A DNA stretch of 64,000 bases. Origin: Sodalis praecaptivus (GTDB lineage Bacteria > Pseudomonadota > Gammaproteobacteria > Enterobacterales > Enterobacteriaceae). A program made the translations under genes and the position numbers. The stretch spans positions 434,001 to 498,000 of the forward strand of contig NZ_CP006569.1 of assembly GCF_000517425.1 (NCBI RefSeq), read 5' to 3'. The notes beneath the pieces are model-generated. The model was not told where the DNA came from. It saw nothing but the letters and a program-made list of their open reading frames with translations, and made no database searches. Numbering within the stretch: position 1 is the first letter of the stretch; the number at the start of each line of letters is the position of its first letter. Below, piece after piece: positions 1-9,068 of this stretch.

Positions 1-417
1 ACGAATAAGCGTCCGTTCCGGGCTTAGGAAGAAATTGCGGGCCAACTGCTGAGTAATGGTACTCGCGCCCTGCGAGGCGTGGCCGGAGAGCAGAGCAATG
101 GAGGCCGCGCGCAAAATGCCTACCGGATCCACACCGTGATGCTCGTAGAACCGGCTGTCTTCCGTGGCGACGAAGGCATGCACCAATTCCGGTGGCATTT
201 GATCGAGCCTGAGCGGGATGCGGCGTTTCTCACCGTATTGGGCAATAAGTTTGCCGTCCGCCGAGAAGACCTGCATTGGCGTTTGCAGGCGGATGTCTTT
301 CAGCGTTGCCACATCGGGCAATTGGGGCGCGATATAGCGGTACATGCCATATATCGAGGCGGCTCCCAACAAAATGCAACACACTGCAAAGATAAATAAA
401 TATTTTACGAACTTCAC
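1..417 (-). CDS. mrcA: Penicillin-binding protein 1A (5' part, runs off window)
   Basis: Bifunctional peptidoglycan glycosyltransferase/transpeptidase of the inner membrane; only the first 139 codons are present. Reading leftward from a GTG at 415-417 the protein begins VKFVKYLFIFAVCC, the membrane anchor of PBP1A. The glycosyltransferase domain then shows EDSRFYEHHGVD with the catalytic Glu, and GASTITQQLARN. The GTG start matches the family N-terminus and no nearby ATG fits. It is divergent from the hofMNOQ operon, as in E. coli, where the two sets sit side by side. The C-terminal transpeptidase domain lies outside the window. Confidence 0.93.
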   Translation of the reverse strand, partial: MKFVKYLFIFAVCCILLGAASIYGMYRYIAPQLPDVATLKDIRLQTPMQVFSADGKLIAQYGEKRRIPLRLDQMPPELVHAFVATEDSRFYEHHGVDPVGILRAASIALLSGHASQGASTITQQLARNFFLSPERTLIR

Positions 418-536
418 CTGAGAATTCCCATTTTTTGTCATTTGGGCAGTTTATAAACAACCGCGCGCTAGTATAAAGGTTAGCCTTGCTATTGGATACG
501 TAATTTAAGTGACCAGCCTCAGGGAAGGGGGGAATC

Positions 537-1406
537 ATGGCGTTTGACCGCTGGCGAATAGGCATGGATATCGAGCCGGACGTGCTGCGCGCGCTGGCTT
601 TGTCGCGCGAACGCACGCAATGGCGCTGTCGCGGCTGGTGGCAATTTCCCTTACCAATGGGGCGTGACGCGCAGGGCGATCCCTGCCCTGTGGCGGCCAC
701 CGTGGATGCGCTGCGCCGCTGGCGCCGCCAGCTTCCCCGGCGCCTTTCAGTCCGGCTTTGCCTGACGGGACTGCCCGTCACGCTGACGCGCCTGCCGGCG
801 CCCGACCGTCGCCTCGGCGAGAGCGCCTGCGGCTGGTATCTTGAAACTCAGTTGCGTCGTCGTCTGCCGAGTCTGCCGGCGTCGCTGGCCTGGGACTGGT
901 GTCTTGACGCCACGCAGCCCGGCCGCGTGCTGGTCGTCAGCGCCCGGCTGGCGCCGCTGCTCCCCTGGCGCCGCTGTCTGCGCGCCGCCGGTTTGCCCGC
1001 GCAACGGCTGGATATCCCCGCCGCCGCGCTGCGCCGCGCGGCCCGCGCGTGCGCCTTGAACCCCGCTTTGCCGCTAGTGCATCGGTGTGTCAGCGGCGCT
1101 TATCACGTCGCGCCGCTGGCGCAGCCGCTCGATTTTGCCTTTGACGTTGGGACGCTGGCGGCCTGCCACTACACCTGTATCGAGCCCGGTCCAGTACCGG
1201 AGGGCGGGGATCTGTGGTCGCCGTTCGACGCCTTGCGTCCCTCCGTGGAGCGACTATTCGCGTCCGGCTCCATGCCGCGCGGGCGACGGTGGCCACGCGC
1301 TGCGTCGGCGGACCGCAAGCCGGTGGCGCTTCCTGATTGGCCGGCGGCGTGGGTCATTGCCGCCGGCCTGGCGCTGGCGCCGGATGAACGCCTATGGAGC
1401 AGGTGA
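537..1406 (+). CDS. hofM: HofM/PilM-like pilus assembly protein
   Basis: First gene of a four-gene hof operon, related to PilM of type IV pilus systems. In E. coli this operon is needed for use of DNA as a nutrient. The 289-residue product starts MAFDRWRIG and has a WWQFPLP motif, matching the N-terminus of enterobacterial HofM; the rest is weakly conserved and Arg/Ala-rich. PilM proteins have an actin-like fold and sit at the cytoplasmic face of the inner membrane. AGGGAAGGGGGG just upstream supplies the ribosome site. The end overlaps hofN by 13 bases, so translation is probably coupled. Identification rests on the N-terminal motif and the operon order. Confidence 0.78.
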   Translation: MAFDRWRIGMDIEPDVLRALALSRERTQWRCRGWWQFPLPMGRDAQGDPCPVAATVDALRRWRRQLPRRLSVRLCLTGLPVTLTRLPAPDRRLGESACGWYLETQLRRRLPSLPASLAWDWCLDATQPGRVLVVSARLAPLLPWRRCLRAAGLPAQRLDIPAAALRRAARACALNPALPLVHRCVSGAYHVAPLAQPLDFAFDVGTLAACHYTCIEPGPVPEGGDLWSPFDALRPSVERLFASGSMPRGRRWPRAASADRKPVALPDWPAAWVIAAGLALAPDERLWSR

Positions 1407-1930
1407 ACCTGTGGCCCTGGCGGCAGGCCCGTCTTCGGCGACGCGTTCGCTGCCTGCTGGTGTTGACGCTGGTACCACTATTACTGGCGTTGGCGCTTAT
1501 CGCCACGCCCGCGGTCTATTGGCGCCATCAGCGCTTAACGTTGGAAACCCGCCTGGCTGAAACGCATCCGTCCCCTGAGGCGGCGCAGGCGGAACCGACA
1601 GCCCGCGCCGCCGCGCTGTCGGCAAGCGCGGCGCGAACGACGCAGCGCCAGCGCCGGCTGGCGATCGCCAATCAGCGTTATGTGCACCTGTTTCGGCAGC
1701 TACCGGCGCTGTTGCCGCCGCAGCTGTGGCTTACCGAGATTGAGCAGCGCGGCGACCGGCTTTATATCAGCGGCTGCAGCGAGGGTTATCCGCCGGTGGT
1801 TACCCTGCGGCGCCGGCTAATAGATCACGCAACGTTACCCGATTTCCGCTGGCGGGAGGTCAGGCGGCGGGATGCGTCGCGCTGGCAATTTTTCCTTGTA
1901 GCGGCCTGGCCGCCGGAGGAGGGGGCATGA
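1394..1930 (+). CDS. hofN: HofN/PilN-like inner-membrane pilus assembly protein
   Basis: A 178-residue bitopic membrane protein of the PilN family. It starts MEQVNLWPWRQARLRRR, the short cytoplasmic N-terminus with the N-L-x-P-W motif that PilN proteins use to bind PilM. One transmembrane segment follows at about residues 22-42, then an Arg/Ala-rich coiled-coil-like stretch and a periplasmic ferredoxin-like domain (LPPQLWLTEIEQRGDRLYISG). It overlaps hofM upstream and shares an ATGA overlap with hofO downstream. Function is assigned from family and position; it is typical in length. Confidence 0.8.
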   Translation: MEQVNLWPWRQARLRRRVRCLLVLTLVPLLLALALIATPAVYWRHQRLTLETRLAETHPSPEAAQAEPTARAAALSASAARTTQRQRRLAIANQRYVHLFRQLPALLPPQLWLTEIEQRGDRLYISGCSEGYPPVVTLRRRLIDHATLPDFRWREVRRRDASRWQFFLVAAWPPEEGA

Positions 1931-2613
1931 CTTCGCCGGCCGCGGGAACCGGACGCGATCGGCCGGCGATAAAATGGCTGGCGGGTTACGCGCTGGTGGC
2001 GGCCGTCGTTATTTTAGTCGGCGGCGTGTGGGTCGTGCTGCCGGAGAAGCGCCGTCTGGAGCAGGTGCAGCGCCAGTTCATTGCCCAACGTTCGCCGCCG
2101 CGCGCCGAGAGCCGCGGCCTGTGCCCGTCATCAAGCGCGCAAAGCGGTGAGCCCGGGCGGCGGTTGTCTGCCGGGGGCGCGGCAATCTTGCCGCCGCCGA
2201 CCGGCGACATAACCGGCGCCGCGCCGGCGGTCGAGAGCAATAGTCACCGGCCCGCGGACGCCGCCGATGCCGCCGGGCAACGGCGCTGCCAGCGGCTGGC
2301 GCAGGACCCTTTATCGCTGTTTATGACGCCGGGGCACGATCCCCCCGCCGGGTTACGCTGGCGGGCCATGTCCGCGGGGGACCATGGGGATCGGCCGGGA
2401 TGGACGGTCGCAGCGACCACGGACTTCGCCGGGGTTGAGCGTTTACTGAGCGCTATTGCGGCGCTTAACGGCTGCATTGGCCTGCAGGCATTATCGTTAA
2501 AAGCGACACCCGAAGGACTGATGCTGGATTTCAGATTAACCCGTGCGGACGAATCAACGCCTGCGGTCGCAAAGGAGAACGACGATGGGGAGATGCCGGC
2601 TGGGGCATACTAA
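1927..2613 (+). CDS. hofO: HofO/PilO-like inner-membrane pilus assembly protein
   Basis: A 228-residue protein with a short N-terminus, one transmembrane helix at about residues 17-37 (a hydrophobic run ending VVLPEKRRLEQV), a low-complexity Pro/Ala/Gly middle and a C-terminal domain whose FAGVERLLSAIAALNG and LMLDFRLTR segments resemble the end of HofO. E. coli HofO is about 146 residues, so this copy carries roughly 80 extra residues, mostly GC-rich linker. PilO proteins pair with PilN in the periplasmic alignment complex. The 3' end overlaps the next start by 29 bases. Sequence conservation is low; the call depends strongly on position. Confidence 0.68.
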   Translation: MTSPAAGTGRDRPAIKWLAGYALVAAVVILVGGVWVVLPEKRRLEQVQRQFIAQRSPPRAESRGLCPSSSAQSGEPGRRLSAGGAAILPPPTGDITGAAPAVESNSHRPADAADAAGQRRCQRLAQDPLSLFMTPGHDPPAGLRWRAMSAGDHGDRPGWTVAATTDFAGVERLLSAIAALNGCIGLQALSLKATPEGLMLDFRLTRADESTPAVAKENDDGEMPAGAY

Positions 2614-4306
2614 GACATTCCGGGTGCAGCAGGGAAAGGGGCGGCATGGCGCCAGAGCAGGTTTAGCACGGGGACTTTGGCTGCTGTTGGTCATCGTCCT
2701 GGCCACCCCCGGGGCCGATCCGCCGAGCGTCTCAGCGGGCGAGGCCCCGGCGACCGCGGGGGGGTTATCCGCGATCCCCGCGGCGGCGGGCGTGACACCC
2801 ACGATCCCGGCGGGCGAAGTCCCTGCGGCGGCGGGCGTGACACCCACGAACCTGGCGGGCGGAGTTCCCGCGGCGGCGGGCGTGACACCCACGATCCCGG
2901 CGGGCGGAGTTCCTGCGGCGGCGGGCGTGACACTCGCGATCCCGGCGGGCGAAGTCCCCGCGGCGGCGACAGACGATCCGCCTTCTCTCGCCACGAGCAG
3001 CGGCGGCGCGGCGATACGGGATCCGTTCCGGCCGGTGCGGATTCCGCCATCCGAGTCTCCCGCTCGGGAAAACCACCGCCCGGGGGTTCACTCGCCGTCT
3101 TCCCCTTTTTCTCTGCGGCGTGGTAGCGGGCAGGGCACGCTATCGCTGCACGCGGATGATGCGCCGGTACGGCAGGTATTGCAGGCCCTGGCCGCCCAGC
3201 GCGGGATGAATCTGGTAGTGACACCGGGCGTTGAGGGCGAGATCACGCTGCGGCTGCAAGAGATGCCCTGGCGCCAGGCGCTGGCGCTGGTTCTGACGGC
3301 AGGCGGCCTGCAGATGACGCGTCAAGGTCAGACGCTGGTGGTATCGCAGCAGGAAGCGCAGGACGAACAGCAGCAGGAAAAAGCGGCGTCGACGGCGTCG
3401 CGAGAGGAGGGGGCGCCGCTGATTAACCGGTTAGTCACCCTGCAGTATGCCGACGCGAGCGAAGTGGTTCGCAGCATTGACGCCCAGCGCACGTCGCTAT
3501 TGTCATCCAGAGGCAGCGTTCGGCTCGATAAGCGGACCAACTCGCTTGTGCTGCGCGATACCGCCGCCGCCCTGGCCGCCGTGAGCGATTGGATAGCCGT
3601 GTGGGATGTACCGCTTGAGCAGGTGCTTATCACCGCCCATATCGTCACCATCAGCCGGGAAAATCTGCGCGAGGTCGGGGTTAACTGGCGCTACCCGGGG
3701 GGAAGCGCGTCGGAGGATGCGCGCGCCAGCGTGAAAATGCCGGTTGACGGGCATTTTGCCCGCATCGGGCTGCCGCTGGCGCGTCTCAATGGCCGGATGC
3801 TGGAGCTGGAGTTGACCGCGCTGGAGCAGGAAAACAAGGTGGATATTCTGGCCAGCCCGCGTCTTTATACCGCCCATCAGCAGACCGCCAGCATCAAGCA
3901 AGGCACGCAAATCCCGTATCCGATGACCAGCGGCCACGGCAAACATCCCTCAATTCAGTTCAAAGAGGCGGTGTTGTGCATGGAGGTAACGCCGCGTATT
4001 CTGCGCAACGGGCGCATCACGCTGGATTTGCGGCTGAGCCAGAATGTTCCGGGCAGTGTCATCAAGCAGGGAGAAAGCCAGAGCGTGACCATCGATACGG
4101 AAGAGATTAAAACACAGGTAACGATTGCAGACGGCGAGACCATCGTGCTCGGCGGCATATTCCAGCATCAAAAGCAGCGGAGCAACGATCGGGTGCCGCT
4201 TTTGGCCGATATCCCGCTAGTCGGGGCGTTATTTAAGCGCCAACGAGCTAATTATAAACAACGTGAATTAGTTATTTTTATTACACCCACCCGCATATCA
4301 GGATAG
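2585..4306 (+). CDS. hofQ: Secretin HofQ with HofP-like N-terminus (probable hofP-hofQ fusion)
   Basis: Outer-membrane secretin of the hof DNA-uptake/pilus system. The start at 2585 (AAGGAG 8 bases upstream) gives 573 residues. Residues about 28-45 form a signal-type hydrophobic segment. Four tandem 15-residue repeats follow (67-126). Then comes IRDPFRP (144-150), the signature at the N-terminus of PilP/HofP lipoproteins. From about residue 180 the HofQ body begins: LHADDAPVRQVLQALAAQ (secretin/TonB short domain), LVTLQYADASEVV (N1 domain), and the secretin core with VDILASPRLYTAHQQ, ASIKQGTQIPYP, VLGGIF, and LVIFITPTRI at the end. There is no separate hofP between hofO and hofQ, so an in-frame loss of most of hofP that joined its 5' end to hofQ is the simplest reading. 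Confidence 0.85.
   Translation: MGRCRLGHTKTFRVQQGKGRHGARAGLARGLWLLLVIVLATPGADPPSVSAGEAPATAGGLSAIPAAAGVTPTIPAGEVPAAAGVTPTNLAGGVPAAAGVTPTIPAGGVPAAAGVTLAIPAGEVPAAATDDPPSLATSSGGAAIRDPFRPVRIPPSESPARENHRPGVHSPSSPFSLRRGSGQGTLSLHADDAPVRQVLQALAAQRGMNLVVTPGVEGEITLRLQEMPWRQALALVLTAGGLQMTRQGQTLVVSQQEAQDEQQQEKAASTASREEGAPLINRLVTLQYADASEVVRSIDAQRTSLLSSRGSVRLDKRTNSLVLRDTAAALAAVSDWIAVWDVPLEQVLITAHIVTISRENLREVGVNWRYPGGSASEDARASVKMPVDGHFARIGLPLARLNGRMLELELTALEQENKVDILASPRLYTAHQQTASIKQGTQIPYPMTSGHGKHPSIQFKEAVLCMEVTPRILRNGRITLDLRLSQNVPGSVIKQGESQSVTIDTEEIKTQVTIADGETIVLGGIFQHQKQRSNDRVPLLADIPLVGALFKRQRANYKQRELVIFITPTRISG
2783..2962 (+). repeat. Four tandem 45-bp repeats inside hofQ
   Basis: Four head-to-tail copies of a 45-bp unit (2783, 2828, 2873, 2918), each coding for a variant of AAGVTPTIPAGEVPA. 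Copies differ at a few positions (for example TNLAGG in copy 2, TLAIPAGE in copy 4). The upstream text SAGEAPATAGGLSAIPA looks like a worn additional unit. The unit is a multiple of three, so copy-number changes keep the frame. The repeat forms a Pro/Ala-rich linker between the signal segment and the RDPFRP motif. Confidence 0.95.
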
Positions 4307-4375
4307 ACTACCGCCGCTTAAACCGGGCGAAAGCGGGTATGCGGCAACAATTTATGCGTTTTTTTCGTTATCAAT

Positions 4376-4404
4376 TTGACGCTGTCGGCGATTTCGCTTA
4401 CAAG
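4376..4404 (+). promoter_or_regulatory. Candidate promoter in the hofQ-aroK spacer
   Basis: TTGACG (4376-4381) and TACAAG (4399-4404) are separated by 17 bases and lie about 240 bases before aroK. The rest of the 334-base spacer (4307-4640) shows no reading frame; it contains a short repeat (ATACCGGTGATGATACCGG) and an AT-rich stretch. The -10 element is only a 4/6 match, so this is a weak call. Some aroK promoter is expected here because hofQ ends far upstream. Confidence 0.3.
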
Positions 4405-4640
4405 GGTAACCCATTGAGCATCGCTGATTTTGCGTCAAATATCATACCGGTGATGATACCGGGGATCCTGCTTGCGGTGTAGGCATCAATTTAATCGGTT
4501 GCCAAACTACCCGGAGTGTTGAGATAATTTTCGTCTGATTCTCGCACTAACGCTCATGAGGTTTCAGTTTAGGTCCCGCCGCTAATTTGATTGGCGGGGC
4601 GGGTTGTCATTAACGAATAATCTTAGTAATACCGAAAAAC

Positions 4641-5162
4641 ATGGCAGAGAAACGCAATATCTTTCTGGTTGGGCCTATGGGTGCCGGCAAAAGCACTATT
4701 GGGCGTCAGTTGGCTCAACAACTTAATATGGAGTTTTTCGATTCTGATCAAGAGATTGAGCGACGCACCGGGGCTGATGTAGGCTGGGTATTTGACGTGG
4801 AAGGCGAAGACGGCTTCCGCGATCGAGAAGAGAAAGTCATCAACGAACTGACCGAAAAGCAGGGGATTGTGCTGGCTACCGGCGGCGGCTCCGTGAAATC
4901 GCGCGAAACACGTAACCGCCTCTCCGCTCGCGGTGTGGTTGTTTATCTCGAAACCACCATTGAAAAACAGCTGGCCCGTACGCAGCGTGATAAGAAACGC
5001 CCGCTGTTGCAAGTTGAAGCTCCGCCGCGCGACGTCCTGGAAGCGCTGGCTCGCGAGCGTAACCCGCTGTATGAAGAAATAGCGGACGTCACTATCCGCA
5101 CCGACGAACAAAGCGCCAAGGTTGTTGCTAACCAAATTATCAATATGCTGGAAAGCAGCTAA
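4641..5162 (+). CDS. aroK: Shikimate kinase I
   Basis: Phosphorylates shikimate at the 3-hydroxyl with ATP, the fifth step of the chorismate pathway; cytoplasmic. 173 residues, the usual length. The N-terminus [20 protein letters not shown] carries the P-loop (GxxGAGKST). [11 protein letters not shown] contains the Asp that binds shikimate, and LATGGGSV is the substrate-binding glycine loop. RDKKRPLL is the lid region with the arginine that contacts ATP. It heads a run with aroB (40 bases downstream), followed by damX and dam, the same order as in E. coli. Confidence 0.98.
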   Translation: MAEKRNIFLVGPMGAGKSTIGRQLAQQLNMEFFDSDQEIERRTGADVGWVFDVEGEDGFRDREEKVINELTEKQGIVLATGGGSVKSRETRNRLSARGVVVYLETTIEKQLARTQRDKKRPLLQVEAPPRDVLEALARERNPLYEEIADVTIRTDEQSAKVVANQIINMLESS

Positions 5163-5202
5163 TCTGAATTAACGAGATGCCGAAAAGGTCATTGAGCGTC
5201 CC

Positions 5203-6288
5203 ATGGAGAGGATTACCGTTACATTAGGGGAGCGCAGCTACCCGATTACCATTGCCGCCGGATTATTCAATGATCCGGCGTCTTTCTGGCCGTTAACGCG
5301 CGGCGATAACGCCATGCTGGTGACCAATGACCGCCTCGCGCCTTTGTATCTGGACTCCCTGAGCGGGCGACTGAGCCAGGCCGGCGTCAAGGTCGATCGG
5401 GTGGTCTTGCCCGACGGCGAGCAGAACAAATCGCTGACGGTGCTGGATCGCGTTTTCACCGCGCTGTTGGCCAAACCCCATGGCCGCGATACCACCATCA
5501 TCGCGCTCGGTGGTGGCGTCATCGGTGATCTGGCCGGCTTCGCCGCCGCCAGTTACCAGCGGGGCGTGCGGTTTATTCAAGTTCCCACCACCCTACTTTC
5601 TCAGGTCGACTCGTCGGTGGGCGGTAAAACCGCGGTCAACCATCCTCTCGGCAAGAACATGATCGGCGCCTTCTATCAGCCCGCCTCGGTGGTTATCGAT
5701 TTGGACTGTCTGAATACGCTGCCGCGGCGGGAACTTTCCTCGGGCCTGGCGGAAGTCATCAAGTACGGTATTATTCTTGATGCGGCGTTTTTCGCTTGGC
5801 TAGAGGACAATCTTGACGCGCTGCTGGCCCTGGAGCCCCGGGCGCTCGCCTACTGCATCCGCCGCTGCTGCGAGCTGAAAGCGGACGTGGTGGCCGCGGA
5901 TGAACGCGAGCAGGGGCAGCGCGCGCTGCTTAATCTCGGCCATACCTACGGCCACGCCATCGAAACCCATATGGGTTATGGCAACTGGCTACATGGCGAA
6001 GCCGTGGCCGCCGGAATGATGATGGCGGTGCGCACCGCGCGCCGCCTGGGCCAGTTCAGCGATGCGGAGGCCGAGCGGGTCAGCGCGCTGCTGTTGCGTG
6101 CTGGCCTGCCGGTCAGCGGGCCGGCGGAAATGGCTGCGGAAGATTACTTGCCGCATATGATGCGCGACAAAAAAGTCATCGCCGGCCAGCTGCGTCTGGT
6201 GCTGCCGGTGACGCTCGGCAACGCGGAAGTGCGCGCCGGCGTGGCTGATGATATGGTGGTGGCATCGATTAAGGATTGCCAGGCCTGA
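5203..6288 (+). CDS. aroB: 3-dehydroquinate synthase
   Basis: Converts DAHP to 3-dehydroquinate, the second step of the shikimate pathway; NAD+- and zinc-dependent cytoplasmic enzyme. 361 residues, one fewer than E. coli. [19 protein letters not shown] is the NAD-binding glycine-rich motif and [18 protein letters not shown] the phosphate-binding loop. Zinc ligands are in [17 protein letters not shown] and HGEAVAAGM. Same transcriptional unit as aroK; the two genes supply the same pathway. Nothing is abnormal in length or motifs. Confidence 0.98.
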   Translation: MERITVTLGERSYPITIAAGLFNDPASFWPLTRGDNAMLVTNDRLAPLYLDSLSGRLSQAGVKVDRVVLPDGEQNKSLTVLDRVFTALLAKPHGRDTTIIALGGGVIGDLAGFAAASYQRGVRFIQVPTTLLSQVDSSVGGKTAVNHPLGKNMIGAFYQPASVVIDLDCLNTLPRRELSSGLAEVIKYGIILDAAFFAWLEDNLDALLALEPRALAYCIRRCCELKADVVAADEREQGQRALLNLGHTYGHAIETHMGYGNWLHGEAVAAGMMMAVRTARRLGQFSDAEAERVSALLLRAGLPVSGPAEMAAEDYLPHMMRDKKVIAGQLRLVLPVTLGNAEVRAGVADDMVVASIKDCQA

Positions 6289-6391
6289 GCCGGTCGGCCG
6301 TACGCCAGGGCGCGTCGGCATGGCCGGTTTAGTTGATAACCCTTCCCGCGCTCCGGCGCTGGAAATACCCCTCTCAGTCGGAGAGTTTTAT

Positions 6392-7444
6392 ATGGATGAG
6401 TTCAAGTCGGAAGACGAACTGAGACCCGATAGCAGCGATCGCCGCCCCCCCCGCCAGCGGAAAGGTCCTACCGTGCCGAAAGTGCCGGTATCCAGGCAGC
6501 ATTTGATGATAGGTATCGGCATTCTGGTGCTGCTGTTGCTGGTGATCAGCATCGGTTCGGCGCTTAAATCCCCGTCGCGTACCGATTCAAGCCGCCAGGG
6601 CGCTGACAATAACGGCCAGCGTAATATCGATCTCTCCGGCTCGACCTCCGGCTCCGACGCCACTTCGTCCTCCCCTGGGGCCCCCGCGCCGGCGGCGAAC
6701 AATTCGCAGACCAACGGCGCCCCGGCGGCGGTGAACGGCAGCGATGGCGCCTCCTCGCCGCAAGAGCTGCGCGGGCCGCAGGTCGCCTCAACGCCAACGG
6801 AAGCCGCGCCGGTCACCACGCCGAGCGGGCAGCAGCGCGTGGAATTACCGGGCAATATGGCCGACGCGCTGACCCAGCAGGGAAATCAGGTTAACGGCGT
6901 AGCCGCGCAAATGAACGGTCAGGGGCCGGTTTCGACTCTGCCCACCGCGGCGGCCACGCTGACGCCGGGCAGCCGCAGCAGCACACAACCGCACAAATCA
7001 GCGTCGACCGCGCCGGCGAAGGCGCCTGCCGCCGCGCGTCGCGAACCGAAACAAACGCCGATGGTGCCCAGCGCCGGCCGCCAGACCGCCAGCGCGCCGA
7101 AAGCGACCTCGAGCGCTCGAGCGCCGTCCGCCCCTGCACCCTCCGCGGCCGCGGGCAGCGCAGCGGGAACGATTCAATCTGCACCGGCCGGTTATTACAC
7201 GCTACAGTTAAGCAGCGCTTCGCAGCCGGCTACGCTTAACGCCTATGCGCGCCAACAGCAGCTGAGCCATTATTGGGTGTATCAGACCCGACGCGACGGC
7301 AAGCCTTGGTACGTGCTGGTCAACGGGGTTTATCCTTCGCTGTCGCAGGCCAAAAATGCGGTGGCGCAATTGCCCGCTGATGTGCAGGCCAAGAAACCCT
7401 GGGCGCGGCAAATTGGTCAGGTTAAAAAGGACCAAAATAATTAA
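6392..7444 (+). CDS. damX: Cell-division protein DamX (SPOR domain)
   Basis: Bitopic inner-membrane protein of the division septum. The start at 6392 (MDEFKSEDELRPD) matches the E. coli N-terminus, although the frame is open upstream. 350 residues against about 428 in E. coli: most of the acidic/basic region between the first 20 residues and the membrane helix is missing. The helix is the hydrophobic run at about residues 39-56. A long Pro/Ala/Ser/Thr-rich periplasmic linker follows, then the C-terminal SPOR domain (YYTLQLSSASQPATL, YWVYQTRRDGKPWYVLVNG), which binds denuded septal peptidoglycan. Located between aroB and dam, as in E. coli. Confidence 0.93.
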   Translation: MDEFKSEDELRPDSSDRRPPRQRKGPTVPKVPVSRQHLMIGIGILVLLLLVISIGSALKSPSRTDSSRQGADNNGQRNIDLSGSTSGSDATSSSPGAPAPAANNSQTNGAPAAVNGSDGASSPQELRGPQVASTPTEAAPVTTPSGQQRVELPGNMADALTQQGNQVNGVAAQMNGQGPVSTLPTAAATLTPGSRSSTQPHKSASTAPAKAPAAARREPKQTPMVPSAGRQTASAPKATSSARAPSAPAPSAAAGSAAGTIQSAPAGYYTLQLSSASQPATLNAYARQQQLSHYWVYQTRRDGKPWYVLVNGVYPSLSQAKNAVAQLPADVQAKKPWARQIGQVKKDQNN

Positions 7445-7527
7445 GCGTTCCTGAAGATAGCGCTGTAGCGCTATGGTAAACAGGGTACAATCCGCGGCTC
7501 TGAAGAGTGTGAGTAAGTAGCGAAGGC

Positions 7528-8340
7528 ATGAAGAAGAACCGCGCGTTTTTGAAATGGGCCGGCGGCAAGTACCCGCTGATTGAGGCTATCCGCCGTCACC
7601 TGCCGGCGGGCGATTGCCTGATAGAGCCTTTTGTCGGCGCCGGCTCGGTGTTCCTCAATACGGATTACGACCGCTACATCCTCGCTGACATAAACAGTGA
7701 TCTCATCAATCTGTTCAATATCGTTAAAGAGCGCCCGAACGACTTTATCCGCGACGCCCGTGAATTGTTTGCCGCTGATGCCAACATCTCGGAGGTTTAC
7801 TACCTGCTGCGCAGCGAGTTTAATCTCTGTACGGACGCCCACCGGCGCGCGGTATTGTTTCTTTATCTCAACCGGCATTGCTACAACGGCCTGTGCCGAT
7901 ATAACCTGAGCGGTGAGTTCAACGTCCCTTTCGGCCGCTATAAAAAGCCGTATTTTCCGGAGTTGGAACTTTACCGGTTCGCCGAGAAAGCCCGCCGGGC
8001 GGTATTTGTCTGTGAGCACTACCAGCAAACGCTGTCTCGCGCCGTACCGGGCTCGGTGGTGTATTGTGATCCGCCCTATGTGCCGCTCTCTACCACCGCG
8101 AACTTTACGGCATACCATACTAATAGCTTCAATTTGACCGAACAGCAGAATCTGGCGCGCCTCGCGAGCCAGCTGGCTCGCGAAAGCCGGATACCGGTGC
8201 TGATTTCCAATCACGATACCGCGCTGACCCGGAAATGGTATGGCGATGCGGTGCTGCATCATGTCACGGCGCGACGGACCATCAGCAGCAATATCTTCGG
8301 GCGCAGCAGCGTAAATGAGCTGTTGGCGTTATATCTTTGA
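7528..8340 (+). CDS. dam: DNA adenine methyltransferase (GATC)
   Basis: Methylates the adenine N6 in GATC, with roles in mismatch repair, replication timing and gene control. 270 residues (E. coli 278). FLKWAGGKY at residues 7-15 is the SAM-binding motif of the D12-class family, and DPPY at 181-184 is the catalytic motif. IEPFVGAGSVFLN is the second part of the SAM site, and LYLNRHCYNGLCRYN is the conserved DNA-contact region. It lies 83 bases after damX and just before rpe, the E. coli order. Confidence 0.98.
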   Translation: MKKNRAFLKWAGGKYPLIEAIRRHLPAGDCLIEPFVGAGSVFLNTDYDRYILADINSDLINLFNIVKERPNDFIRDARELFAADANISEVYYLLRSEFNLCTDAHRRAVLFLYLNRHCYNGLCRYNLSGEFNVPFGRYKKPYFPELELYRFAEKARRAVFVCEHYQQTLSRAVPGSVVYCDPPYVPLSTTANFTAYHTNSFNLTEQQNLARLASQLARESRIPVLISNHDTALTRKWYGDAVLHHVTARRTISSNIFGRSSVNELLALYL

Positions 8341-8387
8341 GCGGGGTCGCCCCGCCGCAGACTGACCGTAACTGACGGGAGACATGG

Positions 8388-9068
8388 ATGAAAAACTTTT
8401 TAATCGCCCCTTCCATCCTTTCCGCGGATTTCGCCCGCCTGGGTGAAGATACCGCCCGAGTGATATCCGCCGGGGCGGACGTCGTGCATTTTGATGTGAT
8501 GGATAATCATTATGTTCCTAATCTGACCATGGGGCCGATGGTGCTTAAAGCGCTGCGCAGCTATGGCATTACCGCGCCCATTGATGTGCATTTGATGGTG
8601 AAACCGGTCGATCGCTTGATCCCGGATTTTGCCGCCGCCGGCGCCAGCTATATCACCTTTCACCCGGAAGCCTCGGAACATATCGACCGCTCGCTGCAGC
8701 TCATCAAGGAGCACGGTTGCAAGGCCGGACTGGTGTTTAATCCCGCCACGCCTCTGAGCTGCCTTGAGTATGTGCTGGATAAACTTGATGTCATCCTGCT
8801 GATGTCGGTCAACCCCGGTTTCGGCGGTCAGTCGTTCTTACCCTCTACGCTTGATAAACTGCGTCAGGCGCGGCGGCTAATCGATCTTAGCGGCAGGGAT
8901 ATCCGGCTGGAGGTGGACGGCGGCGTCAAAGTAGACAACATCGGCGCTATCGCCGCCGCGGGCGCCGATATGTTCGTCGCCGGCTCCGCCATATTTAGCC
9001 AGCCGGACTACCGTACCGTCATCGATGCCATGCGTCACGAATTGGCGGGAGCGGCGGGGAATGCGTGA
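8388..9068 (+). CDS. rpe: Ribulose-5-phosphate 3-epimerase
   Basis: Interconverts ribulose-5-P and xylulose-5-P in the pentose phosphate pathway; TIM-barrel metalloenzyme. 226 residues. [29 protein letters not shown] (metal-binding His and catalytic Asp), [16 protein letters not shown] and EVDGGV (second catalytic Asp) are all present. CGGGAGACATGG gives the ribosome site. The 3' end overlaps the start of gph by 8 bases, consistent with translational coupling as in E. coli. Confidence 0.98.
   Translation: MKNFLIAPSILSADFARLGEDTARVISAGADVVHFDVMDNHYVPNLTMGPMVLKALRSYGITAPIDVHLMVKPVDRLIPDFAAAGASYITFHPEASEHIDRSLQLIKEHGCKAGLVFNPATPLSCLEYVLDKLDVILLMSVNPGFGGQSFLPSTLDKLRQARRLIDLSGRDIRLEVDGGVKVDNIGAIAAAGADMFVAGSAIFSQPDYRTVIDAMRHELAGAAGNA

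Noticed and set aside
79-399. 106-codon rightward open frame at the window start
   Set aside because: Lies entirely within mrcA, which reads leftward from 417 with all family motifs.
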